DNA of 64,000 nucleotides, taken from NCBI GenBank assembly GCA_021234155.1, contig JAJEKV010000225.1, forward strand, positions 434,001-498,000. The letters run 5' to 3'. How positions within the stretch are numbered: the first letter of the stretch is position 1; every line of letters begins with the position of its first letter. A program made the position numbers and the translations under genes. Below the pieces are notes generated by a model that made no database searches, was not told the origin of the DNA, and saw only the letters and a list, made by a program, of their open reading frames with translations. Shown here piece after piece: positions 1 to 11,739 of the stretch. Source of the stretch: Isoetes taiwanensis. Its lineage: Eukaryota; Streptophyta; Lycopodiopsida; Isoetales; Isoetaceae.

Positions 1-50
1 GGCATCACATATGAGATCAATCACCCTGTGCAAGAAAGTGTCGTGGCAGT

Positions 51-389
51 TGAAGAAGCCGAAATCAAATACAATCCCCTAATGCATCCATTCCATGTGA
101 CATCCCTCACACGCCTGAAGTGAACAATGATGCGCACCCTGAAATTATCATAGTACCAGAGAGCCCTATACACGAAGCTCAAATTCAATTACTCCCACCA
201 CCATCAGCGCAAGTAGCACCTCCACATGGCGAAGACCCTATTGATGTGATCTCATTATGGTTAGTTGGATATATCAATGACATGCGCTCGTCTATGCAAC
301 AAATCCATAATGCATTGAAGTATATCCACGACTTCATCATTGATGCACCGACCAATTCAGGCCCCTACGAACTCAAATTAACAGGCTAA
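51..389 (+). pseudogene. C-terminal piece of an unidentified Pro-rich protein
   Basis: The frame is open from about base 51, after a stop at 48-50, to the stop at 387-389. No ATG is evident, and 5' sequence probably lies outside the window. The encoded piece has a Pro-rich stretch (LLPPPSAQ) followed by GEDPIDVISLWLVGYIN and a short helical tail. I do not recognise the family. The same segment recurs in inverted orientation at 60348-60520 at roughly 80% nucleotide similarity, and at both places it lies next to a foldback repeat copy (600-1018 and 59690-60310). It is therefore best read as part of a dispersed mobile or captured unit rather than a single host gene. Confidence 0.4.
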
Positions 390-599
390 GTGCACTATGC
401 AGACTATTCGACAGGCAGATCAATCTATGGTATCTTACATCGCTATCCTCATTGAGGCCTTAAATATGTATATCTTCTATTTCATTTGCTATTGTCAGTT
501 CTTAAATAGATATATGACTAAAATGTTTTGAACATGTGTACAACATCATTACAAACATTTTCTACTATATTTACCTGTGTATACCTATGATTCATTTTG

Positions 600-1018
600 T
601 TAGGGCCCGAAGGGCCCAAAACTTTTCTTAATATAACTATCAACATATAACATTATTAACACAAACCATTGCATCTAACGCATTTAAATTAAAATCCCTC
701 TGATATCCCCTTTGGTTTAGGTGCATATTCACACGGGTGGTTACGTAGGGCAGCGAGAGCCCCTACAAATTTACAATACATGTACAAAATTAACATCATT
801 AAGTACATTCTTTGAAACCTTATAGTATTTGGCAAACCTCAATATACGGTATACAAAAACTTGTACAGGCATACCCCATAAACGAGGATTGCTATATATG
901 GTCCAGATCAAGGAATAAAGGGCAAATATGCCCATCCGACAGCTCTCGATGCTCGGAGTATCCCCCCTGGTGAATGTTGCACCCAAATTAAAGGGGGTTT
1001 CAGGGGGTTTTTATATCA
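600..1018. repeat. Foldback (long-TIR) repeat, copy 1
   Basis: The left arm begins near a GGGCCCGAAGGGCCC palindrome (604-618) and includes CCCTTTGGTTTAGGTGCATATTCAC. The right arm (about 900-1018) is its inverted partner, ending in AAAGGGGGTTTCAGGGGG. The middle holds a short minus-strand coding-like stretch (GIFALYSLIWTIYSNPRLWG). Copies are present at 61849-62291 (complete, inverted arms clear) and 59690-60310 (longer inside, one arm seen). Confidence 0.65.
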
Positions 1019-1794
1019 TGAAATATAATGAAAATGTTATAAAGTTTGGGCAAAAGCTAAATGAACTATGACTTGGCCCTTAGGCCAGATGATCAAATTA
1101 GACTTTAAGTTTTATGTAATAATATGTGGTTCATGTTATGTAAATGTAATAAAACCAATGGTAAATGGTCAATGGTCTGGAATAATTGTTGTATATTCCA
1201 CATTTCTCTCGTTTTAGGTAACTCCTATCTATACTTGCAAAGCTGAAAAGGAGAGAGGTCTTCTTGTACTGGTTGGATGTGCATGTTCTTGTTCCATTGT
1301 ACCTTTCCCAGTGGAGAAGTTTGCACTCCCATCTCAACTACGACCCCAATTTTTGCCTTAACATTTGAATTGAGACATCCACTGTCTGTGTAAGTAAAAA
1401 CTAACTGTAAGAGATGTGTCTTTCAAACATCCTTCAGGATGAATACTCTGAATTTGATATCGTAATGCAGGAGGCAAGTATTAGATCTGAGCATCTAACA
1501 CATGAATAAGGTCATAATGTTGCCGTATATCAAGATGTGTATCTCAAAAAATCCCTAGAAGACCCACTCCCATCCAAGATATGTGCTGGGAAAGGTATCT
1601 CTGACACTAGTCATTGAGGACTTTGAATGTGATTTGCATGAAATTTCCATCCCTTCTCTTATGCAAATTGTTGCTAAAATGACGACTCATTGCTCTTGGT
1701 TCTCGATTGCAAAGTCATTTGCAATATTATGCTACTAGTAATAGTGCCCAGCGTTGCTGGGGATTAGTTTGAAACTCGTGAAGTTATAAGATAA

Positions 1795-1850
1795 ATGGAT
1801 GGATGGATGGATGGATGGATGGATGGATGGATGGATGGATAGATAGATAG
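1795..1850 (+). repeat. (ATGG)n microsatellite
   Basis: About twelve ATGG units pass into GATA units (ATAGATAGATAG). The tract lies inside the Helitron remnant, between its 3' hairpin and helicase pseudogene. Confidence 0.95.
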
Positions 1851-1855
1851 TACTT

Positions 1856-2290
1856 TTACATCACGCCACATTGGCAGCAACCATGAGAAGAATAAGAAGA
1901 GAGTGTAGTATTAACTCTATATGTGTTTTGCTTTGGTGGGTATATGATGAGTTTAAGGACATTTTCATCCCATGGGATCTCTTTATAGACTACATTTGGA
2001 GTGAACCTCCTATTATTTTTGAGAAATGCTCCTCGTCTTGAGGTGTCTTGAATATAGGCCTCCAATCTGTGTTGTCTGGTGCATCTTGAGAATGCAACAT
2101 AGAGCTGGCAGTGGGCAAAGACTGGCGTTGGTAGATAGATGCAAACAGAGGTCATGGACTGCCCCTGTGACTTATTTATGGTAATCGAGAATGCGAGTTG
2201 CACGGGGAATTGCCTTCACTTGAAGGGGAGGAGGTTGTTGTCCGACGGCTCCAAGGTTATCCCTGGTACGAAGACCCTTATATATAAATC
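1856..2290 (-). pseudogene. Helitron PIF1-like helicase, C-terminal fragment
   Basis: The open part reads MQLAFSITINKSQGQSM, then a YLPTPVFAHCQLYVAFSR block and a VVYKEI tail. These match the C-terminal helicase motifs V and VI of RepHel proteins (TINKSQGQ, QLYVAxSR). The homology continues upstream past an in-frame TGA (around 2219-2221) into a segment ending in SDNNLLPFK, so the reading frame is broken. RepHel is a rolling-circle replication initiator plus helicase acting in the nucleus; only about 140 residues remain of a protein normally well over 1000. It cannot be functional as it stands. Confidence 0.8.
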
Positions 2291-3999
2291 CTCCTATATA
2301 TATGATTATCAGGAACATACATATATTTTATATATACAAGCAATAAAATGCATCTAGTTGTATGCAGTAAAGTGAGCGCTGTAAATATTCGTCAGTTACA
2401 AACAATAACAGTTACAAACAATAATATGCAGGTCGTTGTATGCAGAAAGTGAGCCTCCGGTCGTGTTTGAACCATGTAAAACTAAAAAAAAAAAAAAAGT
2501 ATCAGAAATTTATCGCGGCGGCCTCTGTTCAACTGCATCCACTACAGTGAGCACCCAGTCGTGTTTGAACCACGTAAATCTAAAAAATTAAAAGATACCA
2601 GAAATTTATGCGGCGGCCTCTGTTCAATTGCATCCATTGTGACCTTCCTAACCTGTTCATTTAAATCCACTATAATGTCTAACGGTGAGAACTTCCTAAT
2701 GGAGACCAAACTTCAGACCATTTCTTTTTGTTTAAATACATGTAGTGGGTGGATTCACGCTATAGTGGATCAGTTTTGGTGTCCCCCATGTCCCCCCCCA
2801 AATAGCTTAAAAGTATAGCTTGTATTTGTGGTTTAAGAAATGCATTTGTGGTTTGAGAATTTGTATAACATTGATTACGTTGATGCCTTTTCCAGTAACC
2901 GATGAGTAATTCTAATAATAACCAACCACTTCATTAATCTTTGGAGGGAATTTTTTCAAATGCTCAAAGCGGTGGAAACGTAGAGGGAGTTTGTTCCTCA
3001 TTCTTTTGCTCAAGTATTATTTTGGTAAGTCTACGATTGTGAAGCACATTTTACGAAAAATGGAGGAGAAAGATGTATTCTTAGATATGGCGGATGAAGA
3101 AATCCGGAACATCGGAATGAAGATCCATTTGTTAGAGTGAGTTTGAGATCATTGTTGAAAGAAATTCAACTGGGAAGTTTTAGATTGTGGTTTAGAACAT
3201 GCAACTATTTCTAGTGTCAATCTTGAGAATCGAGATGATATATCAATCGGTCATGATCCTAGTATTGTGGACAATACTATAAAGAATATCAAGAAGAAAA
3301 AAAAGAGAGATACTGAGCAAGAACGTCACGAAGAAACAAAAGACAGAGAAAAAAGACAAAAAGAAGCTAATGAGGCATTGGTGAAGATTGGAGGTCAAGA
3401 TGGGTTGGATAAAAGTGGTGCAACAAAAAGGAGAGTAGTGTTAAACAAGTCAATTCATTCTTGAGGCAAACAAAACAATGAATCTCCGATTAAACGAGAA
3501 ATATTGATTGATGTACTAGAACATAAAGCTATGGAAGAGATAGTTGGGGATCTCTTGAAGAATCTGGAAGCAAAACAACCATAATAGATAATATCGAGAT
3601 TCAATCCATATCATGAAGCAATCAACTAGTCTAGATTGTATGGTCATCGCTAAAAAATCTTGTTTAGCAATGGCAATAGGCAATGAAACGTAAAAGCGAC
3701 TACAGAAAAATGGGAAAAGTTCTTGATGTTCATCCAAGAAATTTGATCTTTGCAAAGAGAGACAAATTTGAGATAAATTGCAATTCGGGAAAATGGGTGT
3801 ACTATAGAAGGGGAAGAAGATGTGATTCCATTTCTCGATTCGTCATTGCTCTTGTGAATGTGATTTTTGGATTTCTAATACTAGGGTCTCTCCAAACACA
3901 AAGGATGTGAAATCTAGGAGACTTGAAAGAAATATCGAGAGAAGAGCATGCTACACATTACTTAGAGCAAAGCCAAGTTAGTTACTACTCTATTATCTA

Positions 4000-4490
4000 T
4001 CTACTCTTTCAAGCTTGATTTGATCACGGTTTTCTCGAGATCCTCTATAAGCATTATAGATTGTGTATTGTAGATAGTATATTATAGTTTTAGATCCAAG
4101 ATAGATTGCATTATGGTTGGAATAGATTGTGGTTTTGGATTACATTGTGGTTAGATTAAACGTGGTTCAAGTCATATTGTGATTCGTTGCATTGTGGTTT
4201 AAACTTGGTTGTGGTTGTAGATTACATTGTGGTTCTAGATTATGGTTTTGATTAGATTGTGGTTTTGGATTGGAATGTGGTTTTGGTTTCAATTTTCTTG
4301 TGATTGTGGTTGTGGATTATATTGTGGGTCTAGATTATGGTTTGATGGATTGTGGTTTTAGGTTAGATTGTGATTTTAAGGTTTCTAATGGATATTGTTT
4401 TATTTTGTGGTTTGGAATTTCATTATTATAGTTTGAGGTTCATGTTTTGCGGTTTGGGGTTTGAGATTGATAATCAACTATTGTTTTGTT
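4000..4490 (+). repeat. TTGTGGTTT-rich array (probable intron)
   Basis: About twenty irregular copies of TTGTGGTTT or ATTGTGGTTTTGGAT occur between coding blocks of the transposase gene. The complementary motif AAACCACAA dominates 9000-9420 in the other half of the same element, giving an inverted arrangement. Confidence 0.75.
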
Positions 4491-6307
4491 CTTAGATGCA
4501 ACTCTATAAAGCTTTCAAAGCAAAACATCCAAATGTCAAAGTTGGAGCTTCACTTTTCAAAATTTGAAGCCGTGGTTTGTAGTGAAGCTAGCGTAGTATA
4601 ACACTTGTTGTTGCATACATCATGTCAAAGTTACAAATCTTTCTTTGGATGGTTTAACTAAATTAGGGAAGAAGCACTCAAAGTCATGTACTTGTGAGTG
4701 CAAGATTTTTACAGACATCAGTGATCTTTGGAAATGTATTGTTTGCCAGAAGGGTGAGATTGATGAATTCTATAGTAAGGATTGTCTTGACGGTACTTGT
4801 AGTGAGTGTGGGATAAAGAAGTTTGAAATCTGCCCCAAGGAATTAGAGAGTGAGGAGGTTGTGAAATGGGAGTACATCGACTATGAACATGGAGGTGTGG
4901 ATAAACGTGGAGAGCCTAAGAAAGTTTTGAAACACCAATACAAAGAGACCACACCAGCAGTGCTAATAAGCAAACTCAAAGACAGGTTGGAAAAATTTCC
5001 CCTCCACAATTTCAAATACAAATGGCAAGATAAACAGTTTCGTGAAATGCTCGATAATCTCCCTTCAGATGTCATAGTGTCAGTGGTAGATTTTGCGGAA
5101 AATTACACATTGAAAGAGAGAACACAGGTGCAATCTCAATACTGGACAAGCGTGCAGGTGACCATTCTTGTCCACATTACTTATCATGTGGCTAAGAATG
5201 GTGAAGTAGTAAAAGAAACACATTATTATATATCAGATGACCGCAAACATGATACCTTATTCGTGCAGCATTGCTTTAATATGCACTTCAATTATATGGA
5301 AGAGCAAGGACTGAAACCACGTAGGCACTGGGTTTTTTCTGATGGTGCTGCATCACAATTCAAAGCTGCAAGGCCATTTTATTTTATTGCTAGATACTCT
5401 TATCAGACTCTAATTCATATGATGTGGAATTACTTTGGTTCAAACCACGGAAAGGGAGAACATGATGGCAAGGTCTTTGAATTAAAGAGATGGATCAGAA
5501 TGGTCCAACTCCTATATCCCCGATACTAAGATAGAGAATGCACATGATATTGTGGAGGCTGCCAAGGAGTTATTTTCTGGTACAGTTTCTTCTAAAGAGG
5601 AACCAAAAACAAAAAAGAAAGATATTAAAAGATTTTTTTTTGGAAGTTAAAGCAGGAGAAGTCGATAGGCGTAAGGAATGGGGAGCACATACGGTGAAGG
5701 ATACTCAAAAATTCATAGTGTGCCAAGATTCGGCTTGGGATCAACAACTCAATTATGTGTTCAAGATTCTCATGCTTTTGTAGTTTTTGTTTAGATGAAC
5801 ATTGGGATAGATGCGAGAATACGGCATATGTGAATAAGTGGGAGGCGGTGGAAATTGAACCCGCTTCTTCATCTACTTGTGATGCAATTGAGGTTAGAAA
5901 GTCACAAAGGCCCTTATATTCGGTGTTAATATTATTGCCCGGGTCAGGATGTGGAGATTTTTTGCGGTGGCGGCACCAAAAACAACCCCGGAAGGGATGA
6001 CTTTTGGTTGCTTGCATGTACAAAGGGAGAAGTATGTAGTGGAAAAAGACTTCAAAGATAATGGAACGTGGTTCTTAAAAGGTGAAAGTATATTAGAAGG
6101 AACTTACTTCAAAAAAAATTCCAAGTTCAAAGAGAGGTTATGAATTATGTTCTCAAGAAGGAGCTGCAAGGTTTACTCTACACAAGTATGTGGTGTTAGA
6201 ATTCCACTAATGAAAGGAAATTATGCTATCAAAAGGACATCCCTGTATTTCACCTTCTAGATCCTAAGGATGAAGAAGCGGATCGAGCCAACTTACCACT
6301 GTGTTGT

Positions 6308-6405
6308 CGGATGATGATGATGATGATGGTGATGGTGATGGTGATGGTGATGGTGATGGTGATGGTGATGCTGATGGTGATGATGGTGATGGTGATGGTG
6401 ATAGT
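6308..6405 (+). repeat. (GATGGT)n tract coding an Asp-Gly tail
   Basis: GATGAT units pass into about ten GATGGT units. In one frame they read (Asp)5 then (Asp-Gly)n and end Asp-Ser-Glu-stop, placed where the element 2 protein has its own acidic run (EDDEYDVEEEEEDEDD). It is probably coding DNA expanded by slippage. Confidence 0.8.
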
Positions 6406-6419
6406 GAGTGAACACTTGT

Positions 6420-7630
6420 TGTTGTGAGCAGATGATGATGATGAACAGATCAAAGCCATCTGGGTTGTCGTGATGATGATTTTCATGTATTGATGTTTTA
6501 ATAGATAATGATGATGATGATGAGTTGATATATCTTGTATTCTTCTACTTGTGTTTTCACGTGCTTGTATGATAATGTTATTGTTTAGACTTTATGTTAT
6601 TAATGTTTCATTCATAACTAACATATGTTTAAAAGGTGTGTTGGTTTATTCATTTGATAGATATTGAATGAATAGGTGTTAGGTTCAAATCTAAGGATGT
6701 TAAGTTTGAATTTTGATAATTTTGGATCTATGTCTTACATGGTAGAGTAGTCCAATACAAAACCCTAAACCTAATATCCCACACCAATATCCCACATGCC
6801 AAAGAAGCAAAAGTAGCATGTGTATATAAGATGCACCTAGAAGTGATTAAGTATCATGTGATTGGGCCTTGTTGATCGAACCTTTGGAGACATCCAAGGG
6901 GATGGACCTGTGGTGTGGCGTGGGGATGCCCTACAATTAGTCGAGCCACATTGGTCGAGATCTAACGACCTCGAATCGGATATAATTCGAGGGTTCTCTT
7001 TAAACGGAAATTTCCGTACGGAGATTTACGGAAGGCAGAGGCCGAGATAGGTCCCAATAAAAGTCGGAGTGGATATCCCACTATGATGGCTCACATGATC
7101 TAACCTCTAGGGTGGCCTCCTAGAGGGTGTAACCTCGAGGGTGTATAGTATAGTGTCTTAGAGGTCTTAGAGGGTTGTTGTGAATGATATCTTTGTTGTG
7201 AATGATATGCTTTGGGGGGGGGGGGGTGTTGTGAATGATACATGTGTTGACAATTGAATTTACAGGACAATGATGGTGAATACATCCGAGACGAGACATG
7301 GAACATGGAGGCGCTTACAGGTATGTATAAAGGTATGTATAATCTACATCCAAAATGGTACCATGCATAAAATCCCAAACAACAACTAAAAAAAGAAAAA
7401 GAAAGTGAGTGAGTGAGGTAGTAGTGAGATGGGGGCTTCCCCTCGAGAGAGTGAGGTCGATGAGTGATGAGTGAGGTGGGGCGCTTCCCCTCGAGCAGGA
7501 TGAGTGAGGTGAGGTGGGGGCGCTTCCCCTCGAACGGTGAGGATGAGTGAGGTGGGGGCGCTTCCCCCATCGCCGTTGAGGGACTTTGCAGCATTAGACT
7601 AAGTCCTTAGAGAGGTCCTTAAAAAAGTGT
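6420..7630. other. Intergenic part of element 1, no gene recognised
   Basis: Short open frames only. It holds GATGAT runs near 6480-6525, a 13-base G run at 7207-7219, and a cluster of repeated GGGGGCGCTTCCCCTCGA-like units between 7430 and 7570. A GC-richer patch at 6860-7130 differs from its surroundings and may be a small unrelated insertion, but I found no ends for it. Confidence 0.4.
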
Positions 7631-7639
7631 CCTTAAGAA

Positions 7640-8215
7640 AATGAACTCCGAACTCCAACTCAAAAAAAAAAAAAACAAACTCCAGACTAACTATACTATA
7701 CAACTCAAAACGTCAAAAAGAAAAACAAACAAACCACAAACTCAAAACTCCATTTCTCAAAACTCCATTTCTCTTTGTGGCTTGTTACTACATAAACTCA
7801 AACTCCACAAACTCAAACTCCACAAACTCAAACTCAAATTCTCTCTTTTGAAAAAAAAAACAAACAAACCACAAACTCAAAACTCCATTTCTCAAAACTC
7901 CATTTCTCTTTGTGGCTTGTTACTACATAAACTCAAACTCCACAAACTCAAACTCAAATTCTCTCTTTTGTGACTTGTTACTACACAAACACAAACTCCA
8001 CAAACTAAAACTCCAATTCTCTCTTTTGTGACTTGTTACTACACAAACACAAACTCCACAAACTAAAACTCCAATTCTCTCTTTGTGGGTTGTTACTACA
8101 TAAACTCAAACTTCCAAACTCTAAACTCCACAAACTAAAACTCCAATTCTCTTTGTGGCTTGTTACTACATAAACTCAAACTCCACAAACTCAAACTCAA
8201 ATTCTCTCTTTTCTT
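7640..8215 (+). repeat. Minisatellite, ACTCCACAAACTCAAA-type units
   Basis: Tandem units of about 60 to 130 bp carry TTTGTGGCTTGTTACTACATAAACTCAAACTCC; at least five are visible (about 7720, 7850, 7970, 8030, 8090). Open frames here simply read the repeat. It lies between the convergent genes of element 1. Confidence 0.85.
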
Positions 8216-8334
8216 CAACAACACTTATCCCTATAACTGAAAACAAGAAATTATACACATCAATTTAAAGAGCTTAATGATCAAAATATAACTATTGTTA
8301 AGATCAAAATTTACTTTTGCTCATACCTTAATAA

Positions 8335-10138
8335 TGAGGCCAAACATTGAATATGGTAAAGATGGTTACACTCTGTAGTAACAAAGGCGTTGGCTTCCCA
8401 TCATATTCCAAGAATCTTCTACAATAGGGACATACACGTTCGGGTGAGTCGATAGGAAATTTGTTTCTATAGACTCGGGTAGATAAGGATCTAGTTTAAT
8501 CCCGTTCTCAAGGACATTGCGACCTTCAATAAGCCTTTCAAGACACGGTCCGAAGTTTTTGCAATCTCATCATTGTCCCCTTGCCTCCTCTTCTCAATAG
8601 CATCAAGATCTTCCTCTACAACAACCAATGATGCCACAACTTTAACTACCTCGGCTTCCTTCATATCTACCACCTGTTGCACACCTGCAGCTGCTTCCTT
8701 TGTCATTCCTTGCATCAAGCATTTGATGTCTACAATTTCTTGCATATAATGCTCCTTCTTCTCCCTCAATGATTTGAAGGTTTTCTTCAACTCTTTCCAT
8801 TTGTTATATGACTGTTGTAGCCTACAATCAACCTCTTTCACCTTCAATTCAGTGGACTCCTTCCATTTTGTCATCACCCGTAAGGAATCTGTAATGAAAC
8901 AATTCAGTAAATTAGTTACAGGGATACAAGTATATTCCACAATCTAAAGAAACTTTTATTAAAGGCTCAATCCACAATCTATATTCCACTCACTATAATT
9001 CAGGTCCAATCTATAAAATATAATCCACAAAGCACAAAGTATAAATCCTTAACCACAATTTAACCATCACAAATGCAAAACCACAAACCAGCACAAATGC
9101 AAAACCACAAACCACAAAACACAATATAAAATTCCCCCAATCCACAAACCAAAACATGCAACCACAAACCACAAACTACAGAACACAATATAAAATTCAC
9201 TCAATCCACAAACTAAGACACCCAACTCATAAACCAAATCCATTAACCCCAAACCACAAATCATAAACCACAAACAACAAATCCAAATATATAAACTACA
9301 ATCTAAATTCACAAACTCTAAATCACAATTATATACTACAAATAATATAAATTCACAACTCCAATTTAAGAACTCCAAACCACAATTCTACTAAAGAACT
9401 ACAATTTAATAGCTAGCGACAAAAACTATCACAAAAACTATGACCACAATAACCAGAAAGGTTAGGCTATGAACAAACCAATGATTATTAAGACTCTACA
9501 ATGTTTATCAAAAAGTACTTACTATCAGAATGTCCAAAGGTAAAATCTCCTTTTTGCATCTCCAACTTTGCTGAAACCACCCACATTGTGTTGCGTAAGC
9601 TCATTTGACAAAATGCAAATTAAACAAAATAAAAACTACAACTTGTATTACCATATTTACATCTCTTAGACTCCACGGTTTTAGAATATGATGAAGCCAA
9701 TCGTGGTTAAATTGATGCCTGAATCTTGTATAGGTTTGAGTGCTTTTCTAGTCCCACTATCTTCTTGGATGGGTATATTATCTTCTTCTAGCATTGAAGA
9801 CCTCTTTTTTTTTTTGAAGCATGCTTATAAAAACTCAACCAATCTATATCCTTACCTTTAACATCATGGAAAAACCATGCTACAGACCATAACTTGACTA
9901 ACCTGCCCATTTTGAACATGACTCCTTTCCTCATAGATTGCCCTATAAATGCTCGAGAAAAGCCTCTTTCTTTTTTTTTTTTTTGAGCCCTCAATCTATA
10001 GGATTGTTTATTCTCCACCTTTGGTCCCCAATACTTGCGCATCTCTAATGGATCCACAAACTTTTCCTCATGTTTTAACAAATCCCTGTATGATAATCCA
10101 CTATCATTCAAGACATTTTTTTCCATTTCTACAACCAT
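8335..10138 (-). pseudogene. Coiled-coil / RING-H2-like protein of element 1 (broken)
   Basis: Read from the ATG near 10120-10138: an N-terminal block with SGLSYRDLLKHEEKFVDP and IDWLSFYKHASKKKRG (9788-10138), an AAACCACAA-rich probable intron (9000-9420), a charged coiled coil (8491-8870), and a finger with CPYC (about 8420) and, one frame over, ECNHLYHIQC (about 8340-8370). The last gives C-x-H-x2-H-x2-C spacing as in RING-H2 fingers. The element 2 minus-strand gene has the same order: INWASYGAQVMMYKKRRP, coiled coil, CSACG, CEHEYH. RING fingers usually act in E3 ubiquitin ligases, but here they may just bind zinc and partners. A frameshift within the finger and gaps in the frame suggest a dead copy. 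Confidence 0.6.
9000..9420 (-). repeat. AAACCACAA-rich array (probable intron)
   Basis: Irregular repeats of CCACAAACCACAAA and variants. It is the reverse-complement counterpart of 4000-4490 and lies between coding blocks of the minus-strand gene. Confidence 0.75.
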
Positions 10139-10249
10139 GAAATTTAAGAGACCAAGGATTGAACCAACTCCACAAGGTCAAAAAATCAATCAAAATTGGC
10201 ACTACATACAACAAAAGCTTTGCCACAAGCTCTAGCTATGATCCGACAA

Positions 10250-10500
10250 TCTTTATGCTATGATCCACAAGCTATGATCCACAAGATCCGGTTTGTGCTT
10301 CCATAATCTCTATTTAGGTCTTTTCACAAGGTCAAAAATCAATGGAAACAAAATCGGCCTTTGCATATAGCAAAGCTTTTCCCAAAAGCTTTTCCCATGA
10401 TTTGGCAAGCTATGATCCGCCAATCTCTGTTTGGTGGCTATGATCCACAAGATCTGTTTGGCTATGATCCACAAGCTACGATCCACAAGATCGGCTATTC
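10250..10500 (+). repeat. Subterminal GCTATGATCCACAAG repeats
   Basis: At least five copies of (G)CTATGATCCACAAG(ATC) between 10257 and 10490, within 550 bp of the right end of element 1. Their position suggests subterminal transposase-binding repeats (inference). Confidence 0.7.
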
Positions 10501-10977
10501 TTGGCGGGTCTCTATTTAGGTCTTTTTGGTGTTTTTGGTTATTTTTTGGCGGTCCACGTTATTTTGGTCTCCGTGGCATTTGGCTTGTGTGGCAAATTCA
10601 AAAAGTCCTATTCTCGAGAAAGATATCATGCCAAAGAGAGGGAATTTTATTTTTGCACTATCATAAATGCTAAATGATTTGAATTTTTGTGTGTACAAAC
10701 CACAATCTTGAACTATGTTTTGGACTATTTTTGTGGTGCAAAAATGAGCAAAATTGAGACACCATACCATGAATCCACCCTAGTTAGTCTCATTATTAAC
10801 TCCTCATCCTTCTAACCTCGCTCATCTATAGGTTAGAAATGTGCAGATAACTTGAAAACATGCAAGAGTTGAACCCACACTATTGTTTGTTTTGTGCCAA
10901 TAGGATAGGTAGGTGCTATAGTCGACCACCATGGTATTCTCACTATTATTTGTTTGGCTTTTTTTGTTTTCAACACC

Positions 10978-11205
10978 CGATGACAGTCAATGGGTTTTGG
11001 GTCTGGATGGGGGATCGCCCATTACCAATGGCTTTACCACTAGGATGTCACCGCGATGCACGTTCTTTTTATTAGCCCCCGGGTTCTTTTTCTTTTATGT
11101 GTATCGGATGAGAGTCAGTGAGCTTTGAGCCTGGGTGAGGAACACCCATTTCGCTTTACCATTGGGCTATCACCGCGATGAACATTCTTTTTAAACTAGT
11201 AATGG
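10978..11205 (+). repeat. Diverged direct repeat before a Helitron end
   Basis: Two imperfect copies (about 10978-11080 and 11105-11195) share CGATGA-AGTCA, GGGT-TGG, TTTACCA, TCACCGCGATG and ACATTCTTTTT. They lie just outside element 1 and abut the Helitron-like terminus at 11196. Confidence 0.6.
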
Positions 11206-11225
11206 TGCCCAACATTACTGGGCAT
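11196..11225 (-). mobile_element. Second Helitron-like 3' terminus
   Basis: On the minus strand a hairpin (GCCCAGTAATGTTGGGC, 11207-11223) is followed by ACCATTACTAG then T. CTAG is at 11196-11199. It closely resembles the terminus at 1735-1762 (GGGCACTATTACTAG). No helicase was seen upstream, so it may be a non-autonomous Helitron end. Confidence 0.6.
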
Positions 11226-11739
11226 AAGTTGGGTATATTTAGATGATCAAAGAGAAGAAAAGAGCCAGACATAAACTAACATTTTAATCTTCAAATATGC
11301 TTTTTTGGGATACACTTCAGAGCTGCTTTGTTCTAATATGAAAATTCATGTATATTATTTGGTCAGATGCTTAGTACATTAATTTTCTAAGTCGTATTTA
11401 ATTAAAGTGGGACTCATTCCATTCCCATTTTTTTTCGGAACCCTGTTAATTTACATAAAAAGGAGCACCCCGACCCGAAAACTATCCGTAATTCGAATTT
11501 GTGTCTAAAACTCTGCATCCAAGCTTTGCTCCAGTTTTCTCTGGTTAGCGAGTCGAGAACAAGAACAATGCAACTGAAACAAAGGAAATTCATTAAAGAT
11601 TGAAACCAAAGATCTAGTTGAAAAAGAATTTTTATTAATAAATTGAATAGGTACAATGTATTTTACATCGGACGCAGAGACCATGGCGGTCTTGCTGTCA
11701 CTACAGTTACATCATCGTGGTAGGTGGTCCACCTTAGGG

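Larger units (their letters stand above)
1735..2290 (-). mobile_element. Helitron 3' end with helicase remnant
   Basis: On the minus strand the sequence ends with a GC hairpin (1746-1762, stem CCCAGC/GCTGGG), a short spacer and CTAG at 1735-1738, followed by T. That is the classical Helitron 3' terminus inserted between A and T. Just upstream on the same strand lies the C-terminal part of a PIF1-type helicase (see 1856-2290). The 5' TC end and the Rep domain were not found, so this is a truncated copy. A (GGAT)n tract separates hairpin and helicase. Confidence 0.65.
3059..6412 (+). pseudogene. DDE-like transposase of element 1 (broken)
   Basis: The longest open stretch is 4645-5529, but homology to the element 2 transposase covers about 3700-6412. 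In order: a block with FWxSNTRVSP (near 3860, frameshifted); a zinc-type cluster CTCEC...CIVC...CSECGIKKFEICPKE (4690-4845); VVDFAENY with Asp at 5089; SDGAASQFK with Asp at 5341; GKGEHDGK with Glu 5458 and Asp 5464; then, in other frames, a second Cys cluster (CSFCLDEHWDRC, about 5775-5820), DFWLLACTKGE (about 5998-6030) and an acidic (Asp-Gly)n tail to a stop at 6410-6412. The three acidic motifs look like a DDE/DDD nuclease catalytic set; that role is inferred. A long TGTGGTTT-rich stretch (4000-4490) probably is an intron. Stops and frameshifts after 5529 make this copy inactive. Confidence 0.7.
2747..10780. mobile_element. Element 1: 8.0-kb DNA transposon, two opposed genes
   Basis: Ends: GGGTGGATTCA at 2747-2757 and its inverse at 10770-10780; beyond 11 bp the TIR is degenerate (both ends then contain TGGTGTC). 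TSD: TAGT at 2743-2746 and 10781-10784. Contents: a broken DDE-like transposase gene on plus (3059-6412) and a broken coiled-coil/RING-like gene on minus (8335-10138), facing each other. Each is homologous to the matching gene of element 2 (17277-24231), whose ends also start GGGTG and which also has a 4-bp TSD. A 4-bp TSD is known for Sola-type transposons, but I cannot assign the superfamily with certainty. Confidence 0.75.

Noticed and set aside
7641-7973. Plus-strand frame with KLKLHKLKL repeats
   Set aside because: Reads the minisatellite; the periodic peptide follows from the DNA repeat.
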